64,000 nucleotides of DNA from Myxococcus xanthus (GTDB lineage Bacteria; Myxococcota; Myxococcia; Myxococcales; Myxococcaceae), in the NCBI RefSeq assembly GCF_006402735.1, contig NZ_CP017174.1, forward strand, positions 3,537,001 to 3,601,000, in the 5' to 3' direction. The notes beneath the pieces are model-generated. The model worked only from the letters and a program-made list of their open reading frames with translations. It ran no database searches and had not been told where the DNA came from. The translations under genes and the position numbers were made by a program. Shown one piece after another: positions 17,463 to 26,467 of this stretch (position 1 is its first letter; every line of letters begins with the position of its first letter).

Positions 17463-18551
17463 ATGGCCAGGCTTCGCGCGGCCCTCATCGGTGCCACTGG
17501 ACTCGCCGGACAGCAATTCATCGCCGCCCTCAAGAATCACCCCTCCATCGAGCTGACGGGCCTCGCGGCCTCGCCTCGCTCGGCGGGCAAGACGTATGCG
17601 GAGGCGCTGAAAACGGCGAGTGGCATGACGGCCTGGTTCGTCCCGGAGCCGCTGCCCGCCGAGCTTGCCGGCATGAAGGTGGTGGCCGGTGACGCGCTCG
17701 AGGCCAAGGATTACGACCTGGTCTTCTCCGCCGTGGAGGCGGACGTGGCGCGCGAGCTGGAGCCTCGGCTGGCGAAGGACATCCCCGTCTTCTCCGCCGC
17801 CAGCGCGTTCCGCTACGAAGAAGACGTCCCGTTGCTGATTCCCCCCGTCAACGCCGCGCACGCGCCCCTCATCCGGGAGCAGCAGCGCCGCCGTGGCTGG
17901 AAGGGCTTCATCGTCCCCATCCCCAACTGCACCACCACGGGCCTGGCGGTGACGCTGGCGCCGCTGGTGGAGCGCTTCGGGGTGAAGGCGGTGCTGATGA
18001 CCAGCCTGCAGGCCATGTCCGGCGCTGGCCGCTCGCCGGGCGTCATCGGCATGGACATCCTCGACAACGTCATCCCCTACATCCCCAAGGAGGAGCACAA
18101 GGTCGAGGTGGAGACGAAGAAGATTCTCGGCGCGCTGCGTCCAGCGGGTGACGGCCTCACGCCGCATGACGTTCGGGTGTCCTGCACCTGCACCCGCGTG
18201 GCGGTGATGGAGGGCCACACCGAGTCCGTCTTCGTCTCATTGGACAAGAAGGCCACTGTGGCCGAAGTGACCCAGGCCCTGCGGGAGTGGAAGGGCGCCG
18301 AGCTGGCTCGGAACCTGCCGTCCGCCGCGCCGCGCTGGATTGAAGTGCTGGACGATCCCTTCCGACCCCAGCCCCGTTTGGACCGGGACACGCATGGCGG
18401 TATGGCCACCACCGTCGGACGCATCCGTGAGGATGGCGTCCTGGAGAACGGCTTCAAGTACGTGCTGGTGTCGCACAACACCAAGATGGGAGCCGCGCGA
18501 GGCGCCATCCTCGTGGCCGAGCTGCTGTTGGCCCAGGGCTTGTTGGGCTGA
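17463..18551 (+). CDS. asd: Aspartate-semialdehyde dehydrogenase
   Basis: This enzyme reduces aspartyl phosphate to aspartate semialdehyde with NADPH, the branch point to lysine, diaminopimelate, threonine and methionine. It is 362 residues. The N-terminal GATGLAGQQF is the nucleotide-binding loop, and the active-site Cys is about residue 156 in IPNCTTTGLA. The sequence fits the archaeal/fungal-type branch (e.g. MSGAGRSPGV, RVSCTCTRVAVMEGHTESV) more than the E. coli Asd type. The ATG at 17463 starts the conserved N-terminus. It is possibly co-transcribed with the preceding rhodanese gene. Confidence 0.92.
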   Translation: MARLRAALIGATGLAGQQFIAALKNHPSIELTGLAASPRSAGKTYAEALKTASGMTAWFVPEPLPAELAGMKVVAGDALEAKDYDLVFSAVEADVARELEPRLAKDIPVFSAASAFRYEEDVPLLIPPVNAAHAPLIREQQRRRGWKGFIVPIPNCTTTGLAVTLAPLVERFGVKAVLMTSLQAMSGAGRSPGVIGMDILDNVIPYIPKEEHKVEVETKKILGALRPAGDGLTPHDVRVSCTCTRVAVMEGHTESVFVSLDKKATVAEVTQALREWKGAELARNLPSAAPRWIEVLDDPFRPQPRLDRDTHGGMATTVGRIREDGVLENGFKYVLVSHNTKMGAARGAILVAELLLAQGLLG

Positions 18552-18662
18552 GCCCCGCTACCGGCGAAGGGGTGGCACAGATTCAGGGTGCCATCGTCAG
18601 CTCGAACCACTACTCTGCGCGCCCACGGACGCGCCTGGTTTCAACCGAGAGGAGACTTTTCA

Positions 18663-18998
18663 ATGGCCTACGTCGTTGCCGACCCTTGCATCAAGTGCAA
18701 GTACACCGACTGTGTCGAGGTGTGCCCGGTCAACTGCTTTTACGAGGGTGCCAACTTCCTGGTCATCCACCCGGATGAGTGTATCGACTGCGGAGCTTGC
18801 GAGCCGGTGTGCCCCACCAAGGCCATCTTCCCGGAGACGGAGCTCCCGGAGCAGTGGAAGGAATACAAGGCGCTGAACGCCGACCTGTCCACCAAGTGGC
18901 CCAACATCGCGGAGAAGAAGTCCGCGCTGCCCGAGGCCGAGGAGTTCAAGTCGAAGGACGGCAAGCGCTCCCTGCTGGATCCGGCGCCGGGCTCGTAG
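18663..18998 (+). CDS. fdxA: 7Fe-8S ferredoxin (FdxA type)
   Basis: This is a soluble electron carrier of 111 residues, close in layout to Azotobacter ferredoxin I. The first cluster region, [18 protein letters not shown], carries ligands for the 3Fe-4S and 4Fe-4S clusters, and [12 protein letters not shown] carries the second set. The C-terminal 50 residues are the acidic extension characteristic of this family ([19 protein letters not shown]). GAGGAG precedes the ATG by 9 nt. The redox partner is not evident from the neighbours. A hairpin follows the gene. Confidence 0.93.
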   Translation: MAYVVADPCIKCKYTDCVEVCPVNCFYEGANFLVIHPDECIDCGACEPVCPTKAIFPETELPEQWKEYKALNADLSTKWPNIAEKKSALPEAEEFKSKDGKRSLLDPAPGS

Positions 18999-19023
18999 CC
19001 CACACGGACCGTCGCGTGTCCCG

Positions 19024-19057
19024 GAAGGCCCTTTCGCCCAACGGCGAGAGGGCCTTC
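19024..19057. terminator. Terminator after ferredoxin gene
   Basis: A 15-bp stem with one G-U pair (19024-19038 with 19043-19057) and a CAAC loop lies between the convergent ferredoxin gene and the minus-strand gene ending at 19074. Only a weak T tail follows. Confidence 0.6.
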
Positions 19058-19073
19058 TCCGTTGCGGGTGGGA

Positions 19074-19862
19074 CTACTCCGCGCGCAGGGAGCTCAGCTT
19101 CAACCCGCGCGATTCCAGGGCGTCGCGCAGCCGGCTCAGGTCTTCGGCCGCCACAGGGCGGTGCCGGCCCTGGATGCGCAGCGACACTTCGCGCGGGCCC
19201 GTGCGTTCGACCTCCACCGTGGCGTCCAGGTGTCCGCGCAGGCTCATGCTGAGCGCGGGCCGCTGGGACTTCACGAACACCTCGATGCGCTCGATGAGCG
19301 CCATCGCGGCCTCGGCGCGTGCGGCGGGGTTCACTTCCTCGGCGGGAGCGCGCGCGCCTCCCGCGCTCGCCGTCACGGCCGTGACGCTCTCCGAGCCAAT
19401 CGGCTCCTGGAGAGGCCTCTTTTCATCCGGAGGCGGTGGCCCGGGAGCCGGCCGTGCTTCGGGCTGAACTGGAAGGGCGGGGCGCAGGTCCTTCGACAGC
19501 TCGCGGGCGATGAGGTCATGGAGCCGGTGTTCGGTGCGCTCCTGGCCCAGGGCCTGGGACTCGCTCCGGACGGTGCCCAGCCGCTGGACTTCGACATTCA
19601 TCGCCTGCCGCTTGAGTCCCAGGCTCTCGGGGCTGGAGACAGCGCCGCGCTGTGCGGTGAGCACGGCCCCCGCGGCCCGGGCCAGCAGGGTGGGCGTGGG
19701 GCCCGTGCGCGCGGCGTTTCGGGGGCTCAGTCCCAAGCGTTGGGGCCTGGGTGGGGTGCTGCGTGCGTCCGCTTCGTCGAGCGCCTCCTTGAAGCGCTCT
19801 CCGTCGGCGGATGACTTCGTCTGTCCGGAGCCGTTGGTGGGCTCGCGACTGTCGACCTTCAT
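19074..19862 (-). CDS. Unknown 262-residue protein, Pro/Ala-rich with structured C-terminus
   Basis: I do not recognise this protein. The N-terminal 175 residues are low-complexity, polar and Pro/Ala/Arg-rich. The C-terminal 85 residues look folded (IERIEVFVKSQRPALSMSLR, then DATVEVERTGPREVSLRIQG). That alternating pattern, after a disordered region, is reminiscent of FliK/HrpP-type C-terminal domains, but the resemblance is weak and no export-apparatus genes are adjacent. No signal peptide or membrane segment is present. The ATG at 19862 has GAGG upstream. Codon use matches the genome. Confidence 0.65.
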   Translation of the reverse strand: MKVDSREPTNGSGQTKSSADGERFKEALDEADARSTPPRPQRLGLSPRNAARTGPTPTLLARAAGAVLTAQRGAVSSPESLGLKRQAMNVEVQRLGTVRSESQALGQERTEHRLHDLIARELSKDLRPALPVQPEARPAPGPPPPDEKRPLQEPIGSESVTAVTASAGGARAPAEEVNPAARAEAAMALIERIEVFVKSQRPALSMSLRGHLDATVEVERTGPREVSLRIQGRHRPVAAEDLSRLRDALESRGLKLSSLRAE

Positions 19863-19992
19863 GGCATCCCTCGTGCGGTGGGCGCGGGGAGCAGAGCAGG
19901 GGGCGTGCCAGCCCCGGTGCTAGAAGAGCCTCAGTCCGTCCCCCCGGAAGCGGTACCGCCGGGTGGATGGGCGTCCAGACGTGGGATGCGCG

Positions 19993-21042
19993 TCAGCGTT
20001 GCGTACCGAAGGCGCCGGGCTGAATGGGCGCAAATCCGGTCAGGTCGTTGACGGCCAGGGGGCACGAGGCCACGGCGGCCGGGTCCGCCAGGGAGGGCGT
20101 CTTCGTCCAGTCCCGCTCGGGGAAGATCAGGGCGTCGCGCAGCTCGATGGATGTCAGGCCCTTCTTGTACTCCCAGAAACGGCCTCGCACGAGGACGCGG
20201 GAGCCCTTGAGCAGTTTGTTGAGGTCCGCGTACTGCGTGTCCTGCAGCTTCGCGGAGATCTCCACGCGCGGGCGCTTGGGCGCCTTGCCGAAGTTGAACT
20301 CGAAGCGCTCCGTCGTCGGCGCTTCGGGCTCCACCCACAACAGCCGGGCCAGCATGTACGGGGCTTCCGGCTCCTCGTCCTTCTTCAGGCGCTTCTTCTT
20401 CGGCTTCTCGAGCTTGAGGTCCACCAGCTCCAGCGCGCCGAAGGCAACCTCGTGGTCCAGGTAGTTCTCGCGGAAGAGGGCCTCGGCGGTGGACGCGCCC
20501 ACGGAGGTGGCACGCTGGACTTCCTGGGCATAGCGCTCCCGCAGGGCGGGCAGGGTGACCAGGAAGCTGTCCAGGGGCTGCACACCGTTGGCGAGGAAGC
20601 GAAGCCTCCCCATGTCGATGGCCGGGTAGTAGGGCGCCAGGGCCTGCGCCGTCACCAGCCACTCCTGGGGCAGCTTCCGGTCGATGAGCACGCGCCGCAC
20701 CATGGCGACGAGGAAGGCGTTGCCGGGAAAGCGCTGGTTGACGAGCTGGGTGTTGAGGGCGTTGACCAGCACCGGGTCCAGCATGAAGTTTTCGTCACGC
20801 TTGTGCAGCAGCACACCGGTTTCACCCATCAGGGTCAGCATGGCCCCGAGCACCTGTGCGCAGCCGGCATCCTGAGTGCCCTGCTTGAGCCCCTGGTTCA
20901 GCTTCGACCGGGCGAAGCGCTTGTCCAGGTCCTCCTCGCGGAAGACGGGGGCCTGACCATTGCCGAAGAACAGCTCTGGCTGGGCGGTGGCGGGCATGGC
21001 CGACAGGGCCAGGGCGAGTGCGAGCAGTCGGTTGATGCGCAT
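19993..21042 (-). CDS. Secreted protein of unknown function
   Basis: This is a 349-residue protein with a clear Sec signal peptide (MRINRLLALALALSAMPATAQ), so it is probably periplasmic. The mature part is mixed and charged; it includes a Lys-rich patch (KLEKPKKKRLKKDEEPE) and a C-terminal segment, KGSRVLVRGRFWEYKKGLTSIELRDA, that could be an OB-like or beta domain. No family was recognised. I start at 21042 because the upstream extension is not protein-like and this Met begins the signal peptide. It is transcribed away from the GNAT gene; the two share a 148-bp promoter region. Confidence 0.75.
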   Translation of the reverse strand: MRINRLLALALALSAMPATAQPELFFGNGQAPVFREEDLDKRFARSKLNQGLKQGTQDAGCAQVLGAMLTLMGETGVLLHKRDENFMLDPVLVNALNTQLVNQRFPGNAFLVAMVRRVLIDRKLPQEWLVTAQALAPYYPAIDMGRLRFLANGVQPLDSFLVTLPALRERYAQEVQRATSVGASTAEALFRENYLDHEVAFGALELVDLKLEKPKKKRLKKDEEPEAPYMLARLLWVEPEAPTTERFEFNFGKAPKRPRVEISAKLQDTQYADLNKLLKGSRVLVRGRFWEYKKGLTSIELRDALIFPERDWTKTPSLADPAAVASCPLAVNDLTGFAPIQPGAFGTQR

Positions 21043-21190
21043 GGCGCCTTGCAGCCTACCACGGCGCACGGACCCGCCGTGCGGCCCGACAGTGGCGGCA
21101 GGCAGGCGGGGCACAGGGCGCAACCCCGGCGTGCCACGGTGCTTTTTCCGCCTGTTGACCTCGCGGGCTTTTGTGTACCTTGCCCGCGAC

Positions 21191-21667
21191 ATGGCCTCTC
21201 CCACGGATACTTCCGCGCCCGTCACCATCACTCAGATTCAGAGTGAGGCGGAGCTCATGCAGGCGCTCGCCATCCGCGAGGTGGTGTTCATCGAGGAACA
21301 GGCGGTTCCCGAAGGCATTGAGCGCGACGCCGAGGACGCGCACGCCTATCACGTCATCGCCAACCAGGGCGGCCACGCCATTGGTACGGGTCGGCTGGTG
21401 ATGTTGACGCAGCCTCCGGCCAGCCAGGAAGGCACGTGGGGCCAGATTGGCCGCATGGCCGTCCTCCAGGCGCACCGCAAGGCGCGCGTGGGCTCCATGT
21501 TGCTGACGTCCCTTGAGGCAGAGGCGCGTCGGCGTGGCGTCAACGGCATCATGCTGCACGCCCAGCTCTACGCGCTGGAGTTCTACAAGAAGCACGGCTA
21601 CCAGCCGGTCGGCGGCGTCTTCGAGGAAGCCGGCATGGAGCACCTGGAAATGCACAAGCGCTTCTGA
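21191..21667 (+). CDS. GNAT family N-acetyltransferase
   Basis: This is a 158-residue acetyltransferase of the GNAT fold, similar in layout to ElaA/YjcF-type proteins. VVFIEEQAVPEG lies near the N-terminus, the acetyl-CoA-binding motif A is IGRMAVLQAHRKARVGSMLL, and the C-terminal motif B is LHAQLYALEFYKKHGYQPVG. The acceptor substrate is unknown. A TTGACC hexamer at 21155-21160 may be part of its promoter, but the -10 is unclear. It converges with hrpB, leaving only 7 bp between the stops. Confidence 0.88.
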   Translation: MASPTDTSAPVTITQIQSEAELMQALAIREVVFIEEQAVPEGIERDAEDAHAYHVIANQGGHAIGTGRLVMLTQPPASQEGTWGQIGRMAVLQAHRKARVGSMLLTSLEAEARRRGVNGIMLHAQLYALEFYKKHGYQPVGGVFEEAGMEHLEMHKRF

Positions 21668-21674
21668 TGTCGCC

Positions 21675-24239
21675 TCAACGGCGCGGTGGCCGAGGGGCTG
21701 GCGGCTGGGCATGCCGCGGGTCCTCGGGCCATGAGTGCCGGGGGTACTTGCGGCACAGCTCCTTGCGGATTGCGGGGTAGTGCCGCTCCCAGAAGCCCGC
21801 GAGGTCGGTCGTCACCTGAACCGCGCGCATGTTCGGCGCCAGCAGGTGCAGCACCAATGGGACGCGACCCGCGCAGACGTTGGGCCCCTGCGCCATACCG
21901 AAGAAGTCCTGGAGTCGCGACTCGACCCAGGGCGGCTTGCCGGGCTCGTAGTGGACCTTGACGCCGCGGCCTCCGGGCAGCGTCACCCGTTCCGGCGCAT
22001 GCGTGGCCAGCAACCGCTGCTGCTCTGAGTTGAGCCGTGCGTAGAGCGCGTCCAGCAGGGACACCCCTTCCAGGTCCTTGAAGCTGCGCGCGTCCGAGCA
22101 CAGCGACGCCAGCGCATCGCGCAGGAAGGTGTCATCGACGGTGGGGAACTTCGCCTCGGGGAAGGCACCGGCCAGCAGGGCCACGCGGGTGCGCCACTGC
22201 TCCAGGGCCTCCGGGTCCGCGAACTTCCCAGGCCCCGCGGCCAGCGCGGCTTCCACGAGCACTCGCGCGGTGGCCTCCGAGGCGGGCGCGGGCGTGCGGG
22301 TCTCCTCCAGGACGAGGTTGCCGTAGGACAGGCGGGTGAGCCGCTCCACACGCCGGGCCTCGGCGTTCCACTGGAGGGTGTCCACCTCCTCCAGCGTGTC
22401 CGGGTAGAGGTCGAGCAGCCATTCCGGCTCCACGGCGCTGGCGAGCCGAACCATGGCGCCCTTGCCGGGGCGTTCCTCGGCGTCGGCGGCCACCATGAGG
22501 TCGGCGTCCTGGACCACGCTCACGTCTGACAGCGTGGCCGTCCCGCCTCCGAACATCAGCAGCTCGGGCGCACGGGGCCGGCGCCGCCGGGCGACGCGGT
22601 CGGGGTAGCCGGCGAGCACGCTGAGCATCAGCGCTTGCTCCACGTCCTCGGGCCGCTGGGGCCGGGCGCCTTGGCCACGCACCGCGCGCCGCAGCTGCTT
22701 CTGGACCCGGTCCACGGACTGCACGGCGCCGGCTTCCAGGGAGAGGGAGTGCATGCGGCCTGACGCGAAGTTCGCGCGCTCGGCTTCGCGGAAGCGCTCG
22801 AACAGCTCCAGCAGGTCGGACGGCCCGCTGACGACGGCGGCCGGACGTCCTCCCTGGCCCAGGTTGGCGCGGGCCTCGCGGCGGATGTCGCGTTCGCCCA
22901 TGAGGGCGGCGAGCACGGCGGCTTCGGCGCCCACGCCCCGGCGCTCACCCTCGACGATGATGCGCGCCTGACGGGGGTGGACGGGGAAGCGCAGGAGCCG
23001 TTCGCCCACCTCCGTGACGGTGCCGGTGGGGTCGACCGCGCCCAGTCGGCGGAGCAGCGTCTCCGCGGCGTCCAGGGACGCGGCCGGGGGCGGCTCGAAG
23101 AAGGGGAAGGCGGCCAGGTCGGTGATGCCGGACGCGCGCAGGGAGAGGACGGTTTCGGCCAGGTCCGTGCGGCGAATCTCCGGGGCGTCCTGCTCCGGGC
23201 GGCCGTCGAAGTCGTGCTGGGTGTAGAGGCGCAGGCAGTGGCCCGCGCGCGTACGGCCCGCGCGGCCCGCGCGCTGGATGGCGGAGGCGCGGCTGACCTT
23301 GGACAGCTTGAGGGTGGGCAGGCCGGACCAGGGAGAGTGGGAGGCGACGCGCGCGAGCCCGGAGTCGATGACCACCGCCACGCCGTCGATGGTGACGGAC
23401 GTCTCCGCGACGTTGGTGGAGAGGATGATCTTCCGCCGCGAGCTGCGCCGCACGGCGCGGTCCTGCTCGGCGGGGGACAGGTCGCCGTGGAGGGGGAGCA
23501 CGTCGGCGCCGTGGCGTTCGGCGAACTCGGCGCATGCGTCGCGTGCGCGGCGGATTTCGCCGGCGCCGGGGAGGAAGACGAGCACGTCGCCATCCACGCC
23601 CTGGGTGAAGAGCCGCTTGATGCCGGAGAGCACCTGCTGGTCCAGGTGTCGGTCGTCGGGCGCGGGCAGGTACTCCACGCTTACATCGAAGCGTCGGCCC
23701 TCGGAGCGGAGCGAGGGACACCCGCCGAGGTAGGCCCGGATGGGCTCCGCCTCCAGCGTCGCGGACATGACGACGACCTTGAGGTCGGGGCGCGCCGTCT
23801 CCTGAAGGCGCCGCAGCAGGGCAAGGGAGATGTCCGCGGACAGGTGCCGCTCGTGGAATTCGTCGAGCACGACGATGCCCACGTCGCGAAGCTTCGGGTC
23901 GGAGAGCAACCGGCGGCCGAGCACGCCCTCGGTGACGAAGGACAGCCGCGTCTTCGCGCTGCGCACGTCCTCGAAGCGGACCTGGTAGCCCACGGACTCG
24001 CCCACGCGTTCGCCCAGTTCCTCGGACACGCGCTGTGCGGCGAGCCGCGTGGGAAGCCGGCGTGGCTGGAGGACGATGATTTCCTTCCCCTGACCGAGTC
24101 CGGCCTCCAGGAGCGCGCGAGGCACGCGCGTGGTCTTTCCCGCTCCAGGAGGTGCTTCCAGGACGAGCGACCGCGCGCCCCGCAGCGTGGAGACGATGTC
24201 CGGCAACAGGGGATCGATGGGAAGCGCGACGTCCGCCAT
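21675..24239 (-). CDS. hrpB: ATP-dependent RNA helicase HrpB
   Basis: This DEAH/RHA-type helicase is 854 residues, typical for HrpB. Walker A is APPGAGKTT (residues 29-37), the DEAH-like box is LDEFHERH, then SATLEAEPI, and the motif V/VI region is STNVAETSVTIDGV and QRAGRAGRTRAG. A long C-terminal HrpB region follows (LYPDTLEEVDTLQWNAEARRVE, VHYEPGKPPWVESRLQDFFG). The cellular role of HrpB is poorly defined even in E. coli. The ATG at 24239 has AAAGGA upstream. The preceding gene ends only 13 bp before, which suggests an operon. Confidence 0.95.
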   Translation of the reverse strand: MADVALPIDPLLPDIVSTLRGARSLVLEAPPGAGKTTRVPRALLEAGLGQGKEIIVLQPRRLPTRLAAQRVSEELGERVGESVGYQVRFEDVRSAKTRLSFVTEGVLGRRLLSDPKLRDVGIVVLDEFHERHLSADISLALLRRLQETARPDLKVVVMSATLEAEPIRAYLGGCPSLRSEGRRFDVSVEYLPAPDDRHLDQQVLSGIKRLFTQGVDGDVLVFLPGAGEIRRARDACAEFAERHGADVLPLHGDLSPAEQDRAVRRSSRRKIILSTNVAETSVTIDGVAVVIDSGLARVASHSPWSGLPTLKLSKVSRASAIQRAGRAGRTRAGHCLRLYTQHDFDGRPEQDAPEIRRTDLAETVLSLRASGITDLAAFPFFEPPPAASLDAAETLLRRLGAVDPTGTVTEVGERLLRFPVHPRQARIIVEGERRGVGAEAAVLAALMGERDIRREARANLGQGGRPAAVVSGPSDLLELFERFREAERANFASGRMHSLSLEAGAVQSVDRVQKQLRRAVRGQGARPQRPEDVEQALMLSVLAGYPDRVARRRRPRAPELLMFGGGTATLSDVSVVQDADLMVAADAEERPGKGAMVRLASAVEPEWLLDLYPDTLEEVDTLQWNAEARRVERLTRLSYGNLVLEETRTPAPASEATARVLVEAALAAGPGKFADPEALEQWRTRVALLAGAFPEAKFPTVDDTFLRDALASLCSDARSFKDLEGVSLLDALYARLNSEQQRLLATHAPERVTLPGGRGVKVHYEPGKPPWVESRLQDFFGMAQGPNVCAGRVPLVLHLLAPNMRAVQVTTDLAGFWERHYPAIRKELCRKYPRHSWPEDPRHAQPPAPRPPRR

Positions 24240-24252
24240 GGCCCGGTGTCCT

Positions 24253-25638
24253 TTAAGGCGTGTCCGCGTCGGGAGTCGGTGGGGCGGACTGCGTGGAGGA
24301 CTTCTTCTTCCGGACGCGAGGCGCCTGAGCCTCTCCCGCGGGTGGAGCTTCGGTGGCCTCGGCCGCGGCAGGCTCCGCTGCATCGGCCTTCTTGCGACCC
24401 CGTCGCGCGCCGCGTGGCGCGGTGGCCTCGTCGGTCGCCGCGGGCTGGCCGTCGTTCGTCACCGCTCCATCCGTGGCCTTGGGGGCCGCATCGTCCCTGT
24501 CGGCCCGGGCCGCATCTTCCAAGGCGCCCTTGCCCGCGAGTTCCGCGCCCTCGGGAGCCGCCTCCGGCTGGGCAACAGTGCCATCGTGCGACTCAGAAGA
24601 GGTTCTCGCGGAGGCCACGCCGGTTTCTGCCGTAGAGGGCGAGCCCCCGTCCTTCAGCTCGGGGCCACCGACCGCGCCCGAGTCGCCACCGTTGTCCGAG
24701 CGCTGTGCGCCCGAGTCTTGGAGCACCTCCGGGCTGGCTGCGCTAGCGGACGTATCACCACCCGGCGCGGCACTCTCCGTCGCCGTGTCGCCACGAGCGG
24801 CCGAATGCGCCACGGAAGCAGGGCTGGAGATGTCGCCCCCTGCATCCAGGGCCGCGACCTCGGCGAGTTCGGCTTCGGTGGGCTCCATGGAGTCCGTCGG
24901 CTCATCGAAGCCACCCATCGCGTCGTCAGAGAGCGACAGTCCCCGTCCCGCGCGGCGCTTGGGTTTGAGGTTCAGCCCGGCGGCCTCGTAGACGGTGGGG
25001 GCGGGCACGAGCGCGGCTTCGGCCAGCAGGCGTGCCTGTCGCAGAGACTGCTCGAGCTTCCGGCCCAGCGACACGAGCTCCTCGCGAAGAAGGCTCTCCT
25101 GTTCCAGCGTCAGCGGCGACGGCTCATGGCTGGAGCGCCACGCGGTGTGGGCGCTCAGCACCTGCTCCATGACGGGCCGCACGAGCGCGAAGTCATCCCG
25201 GGCGAAGATGCGCGTCACATAAGCGCTCTTCGTGCGCCGCTCGTAGGACGTCGCGTACTCGAGGACGGCCTCGCGGGGGGCTCTCCGCAGCTGCGGGAAC
25301 TTCAGATGAGGGAAGAGGGCCTCGATGACGGGCGCGCGGCTGCTGGCGGTGAAGGTGATGCCGGCGAGCAGCTTCTCCAGCACGTCCACCCACAGGCCCT
25401 GCTGGTGGAACGCATACTCCTCGCGAGCCTCTTCCAGCTCGGGCAGGTCCTTCACGCGGTCGAGCACGCCCTCGGTGGGCGCGCGCGCGGTGCGCACCAG
25501 TTCCAGGGCGGTGGTCAGCCAGCCCTTTTCGGCGTCGAGGCCGGGCCGGCCGGTGAGCATTTCCCCCGCCGTGGCGAGGCGGGCCTCGAAGGCTTCGGCG
25601 AAGCGGATGAGCTCGTACGATTCGAGCGTGGACGACAT
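24253..25638 (-). CDS. Unknown protein with folded N-terminal half and Ala/Glu-rich tail
   Basis: This 461-residue protein was not recognised. Residues 1-235 look alpha-helical and folded (LESYELIRFAEAFEARLATA, EEYAFHQQGLWVDVLEKLLAGITF). Residues 236-461 are low-complexity, rich in Ala, Gly, Glu, Asp, Ser and Pro, and end in a Lys/Arg-rich patch (GARRGRKKADA, RVRKKKSS). The basic tail could bind nucleic acid, but that is inference. No signal or membrane segment is present. It directly precedes hrpB with a 13-bp gap and is probably co-transcribed. Confidence 0.75.
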   Translation of the reverse strand: MSSTLESYELIRFAEAFEARLATAGEMLTGRPGLDAEKGWLTTALELVRTARAPTEGVLDRVKDLPELEEAREEYAFHQQGLWVDVLEKLLAGITFTASSRAPVIEALFPHLKFPQLRRAPREAVLEYATSYERRTKSAYVTRIFARDDFALVRPVMEQVLSAHTAWRSSHEPSPLTLEQESLLREELVSLGRKLEQSLRQARLLAEAALVPAPTVYEAAGLNLKPKRRAGRGLSLSDDAMGGFDEPTDSMEPTEAELAEVAALDAGGDISSPASVAHSAARGDTATESAAPGGDTSASAASPEVLQDSGAQRSDNGGDSGAVGGPELKDGGSPSTAETGVASARTSSESHDGTVAQPEAAPEGAELAGKGALEDAARADRDDAAPKATDGAVTNDGQPAATDEATAPRGARRGRKKADAAEPAAAEATEAPPAGEAQAPRVRKKKSSTQSAPPTPDADTP

Positions 25639-25709
25639 GCGGCGGCTCCTCGGAAGGGTGGCGGGAGATAGCACACCCGGCGCCGAGCACCGAGCGGTCG
25701 GGCAGGGCC

Positions 25710-26414
25710 TCAGCGCCCGCCGAGCAGAATCTCCAGGGCCTGGGGATGCGAGAAGTCAGGGAAGGCGACCGTGGCCCCTGCGTCGAGGAGGGCCTGCACG
25801 GAGAAGGTCCCAGTCCCCACGCCGATGCACTCGGCGCCGACGCCCTGGGCCGCATGGACGTCCTTGGGCGTATCGCCGATGACGACGACCCGGCATTCCT
25901 CCACGGGGACGCCCAGCTTCGCGGCGCCGGCCTTGGCGCCGCAGCGAATCAGCTCGGTGCGGTCCTCGTTGTCGCAGCCGAAGCCGCCGAAGTCGAACTG
26001 GTCGTAGATGCTCACGCGCTCCAGCTTCACGCGGGCGCCCTCACGGACGTTGCCCGTGCCCAGTCCCACCGCGAACCCGGACCGCGACCGGGCTTCCTTC
26101 ACGGCCTCGCGCATGCCCGGGAAGACGCGGTAGCGCTGGTCATCCACCTTGTGGACCTCTTCAGCGAGGTGGGCGACGTAGGCGTCGATGACCGCGTCGA
26201 TGGCCGCAGCCGAGTCCTCCACGCCGATGATGTGCATCGCCTTGCGGGCGATGGCCCGGTCGGTCATGCCGGACATCGGAAACGAGTCGCACGCGTCCCG
26301 CCGCCCGTGCAGCTTCTCGAAAGCAGCTTCCATGGAGCGGCGCCCCGCGCCGCCAGTGGTGACCAGGGTTCCATCGATATCGAAGAGGAGGACGGTGGGA
26401 CGCATGGCCTCCAT
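25710..26414 (-). CDS. HAD-superfamily hydrolase (phosphoglycolate phosphatase-like)
   Basis: This is a 234-residue phosphatase-like protein of HAD subclass I. Motif I is FDIDGTLV with the nucleophilic Asp, motif II GLGTGN, and motif III/IV lies in VVVIGDTPKDVHAA. A helical cap is inserted after motif I. The substrate is unknown; small phosphorylated metabolites are usual. Start choice is uncertain: ATG at 26414 or at 26405, which directly begins MRPTVLLFDIDGT. Neither has a well-spaced ribosome binding site. It lies between the unknown hrpB partner and the HEAT-repeat gene, all on the minus strand. Confidence 0.9.
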   Translation of the reverse strand: MEAMRPTVLLFDIDGTLVTTGGAGRRSMEAAFEKLHGRRDACDSFPMSGMTDRAIARKAMHIIGVEDSAAAIDAVIDAYVAHLAEEVHKVDDQRYRVFPGMREAVKEARSRSGFAVGLGTGNVREGARVKLERVSIYDQFDFGGFGCDNEDRTELIRCGAKAGAAKLGVPVEECRVVVIGDTPKDVHAAQGVGAECIGVGTGTFSVQALLDAGATVAFPDFSHPQALEILLGGR

Positions 26415-26467
26415 CTAATGGAAGCCCCGGGCCGACGCGAGCCCGGAGTCAGGCGGACCGCGTTCCC

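Noticed and set aside
21140-21190. Full sigma-70 promoter before the GNAT gene
   Set aside because: TTGACC at 21155 is good, but no -10 hexamer at 16-18 bp could be found, so only the -35 is mentioned.
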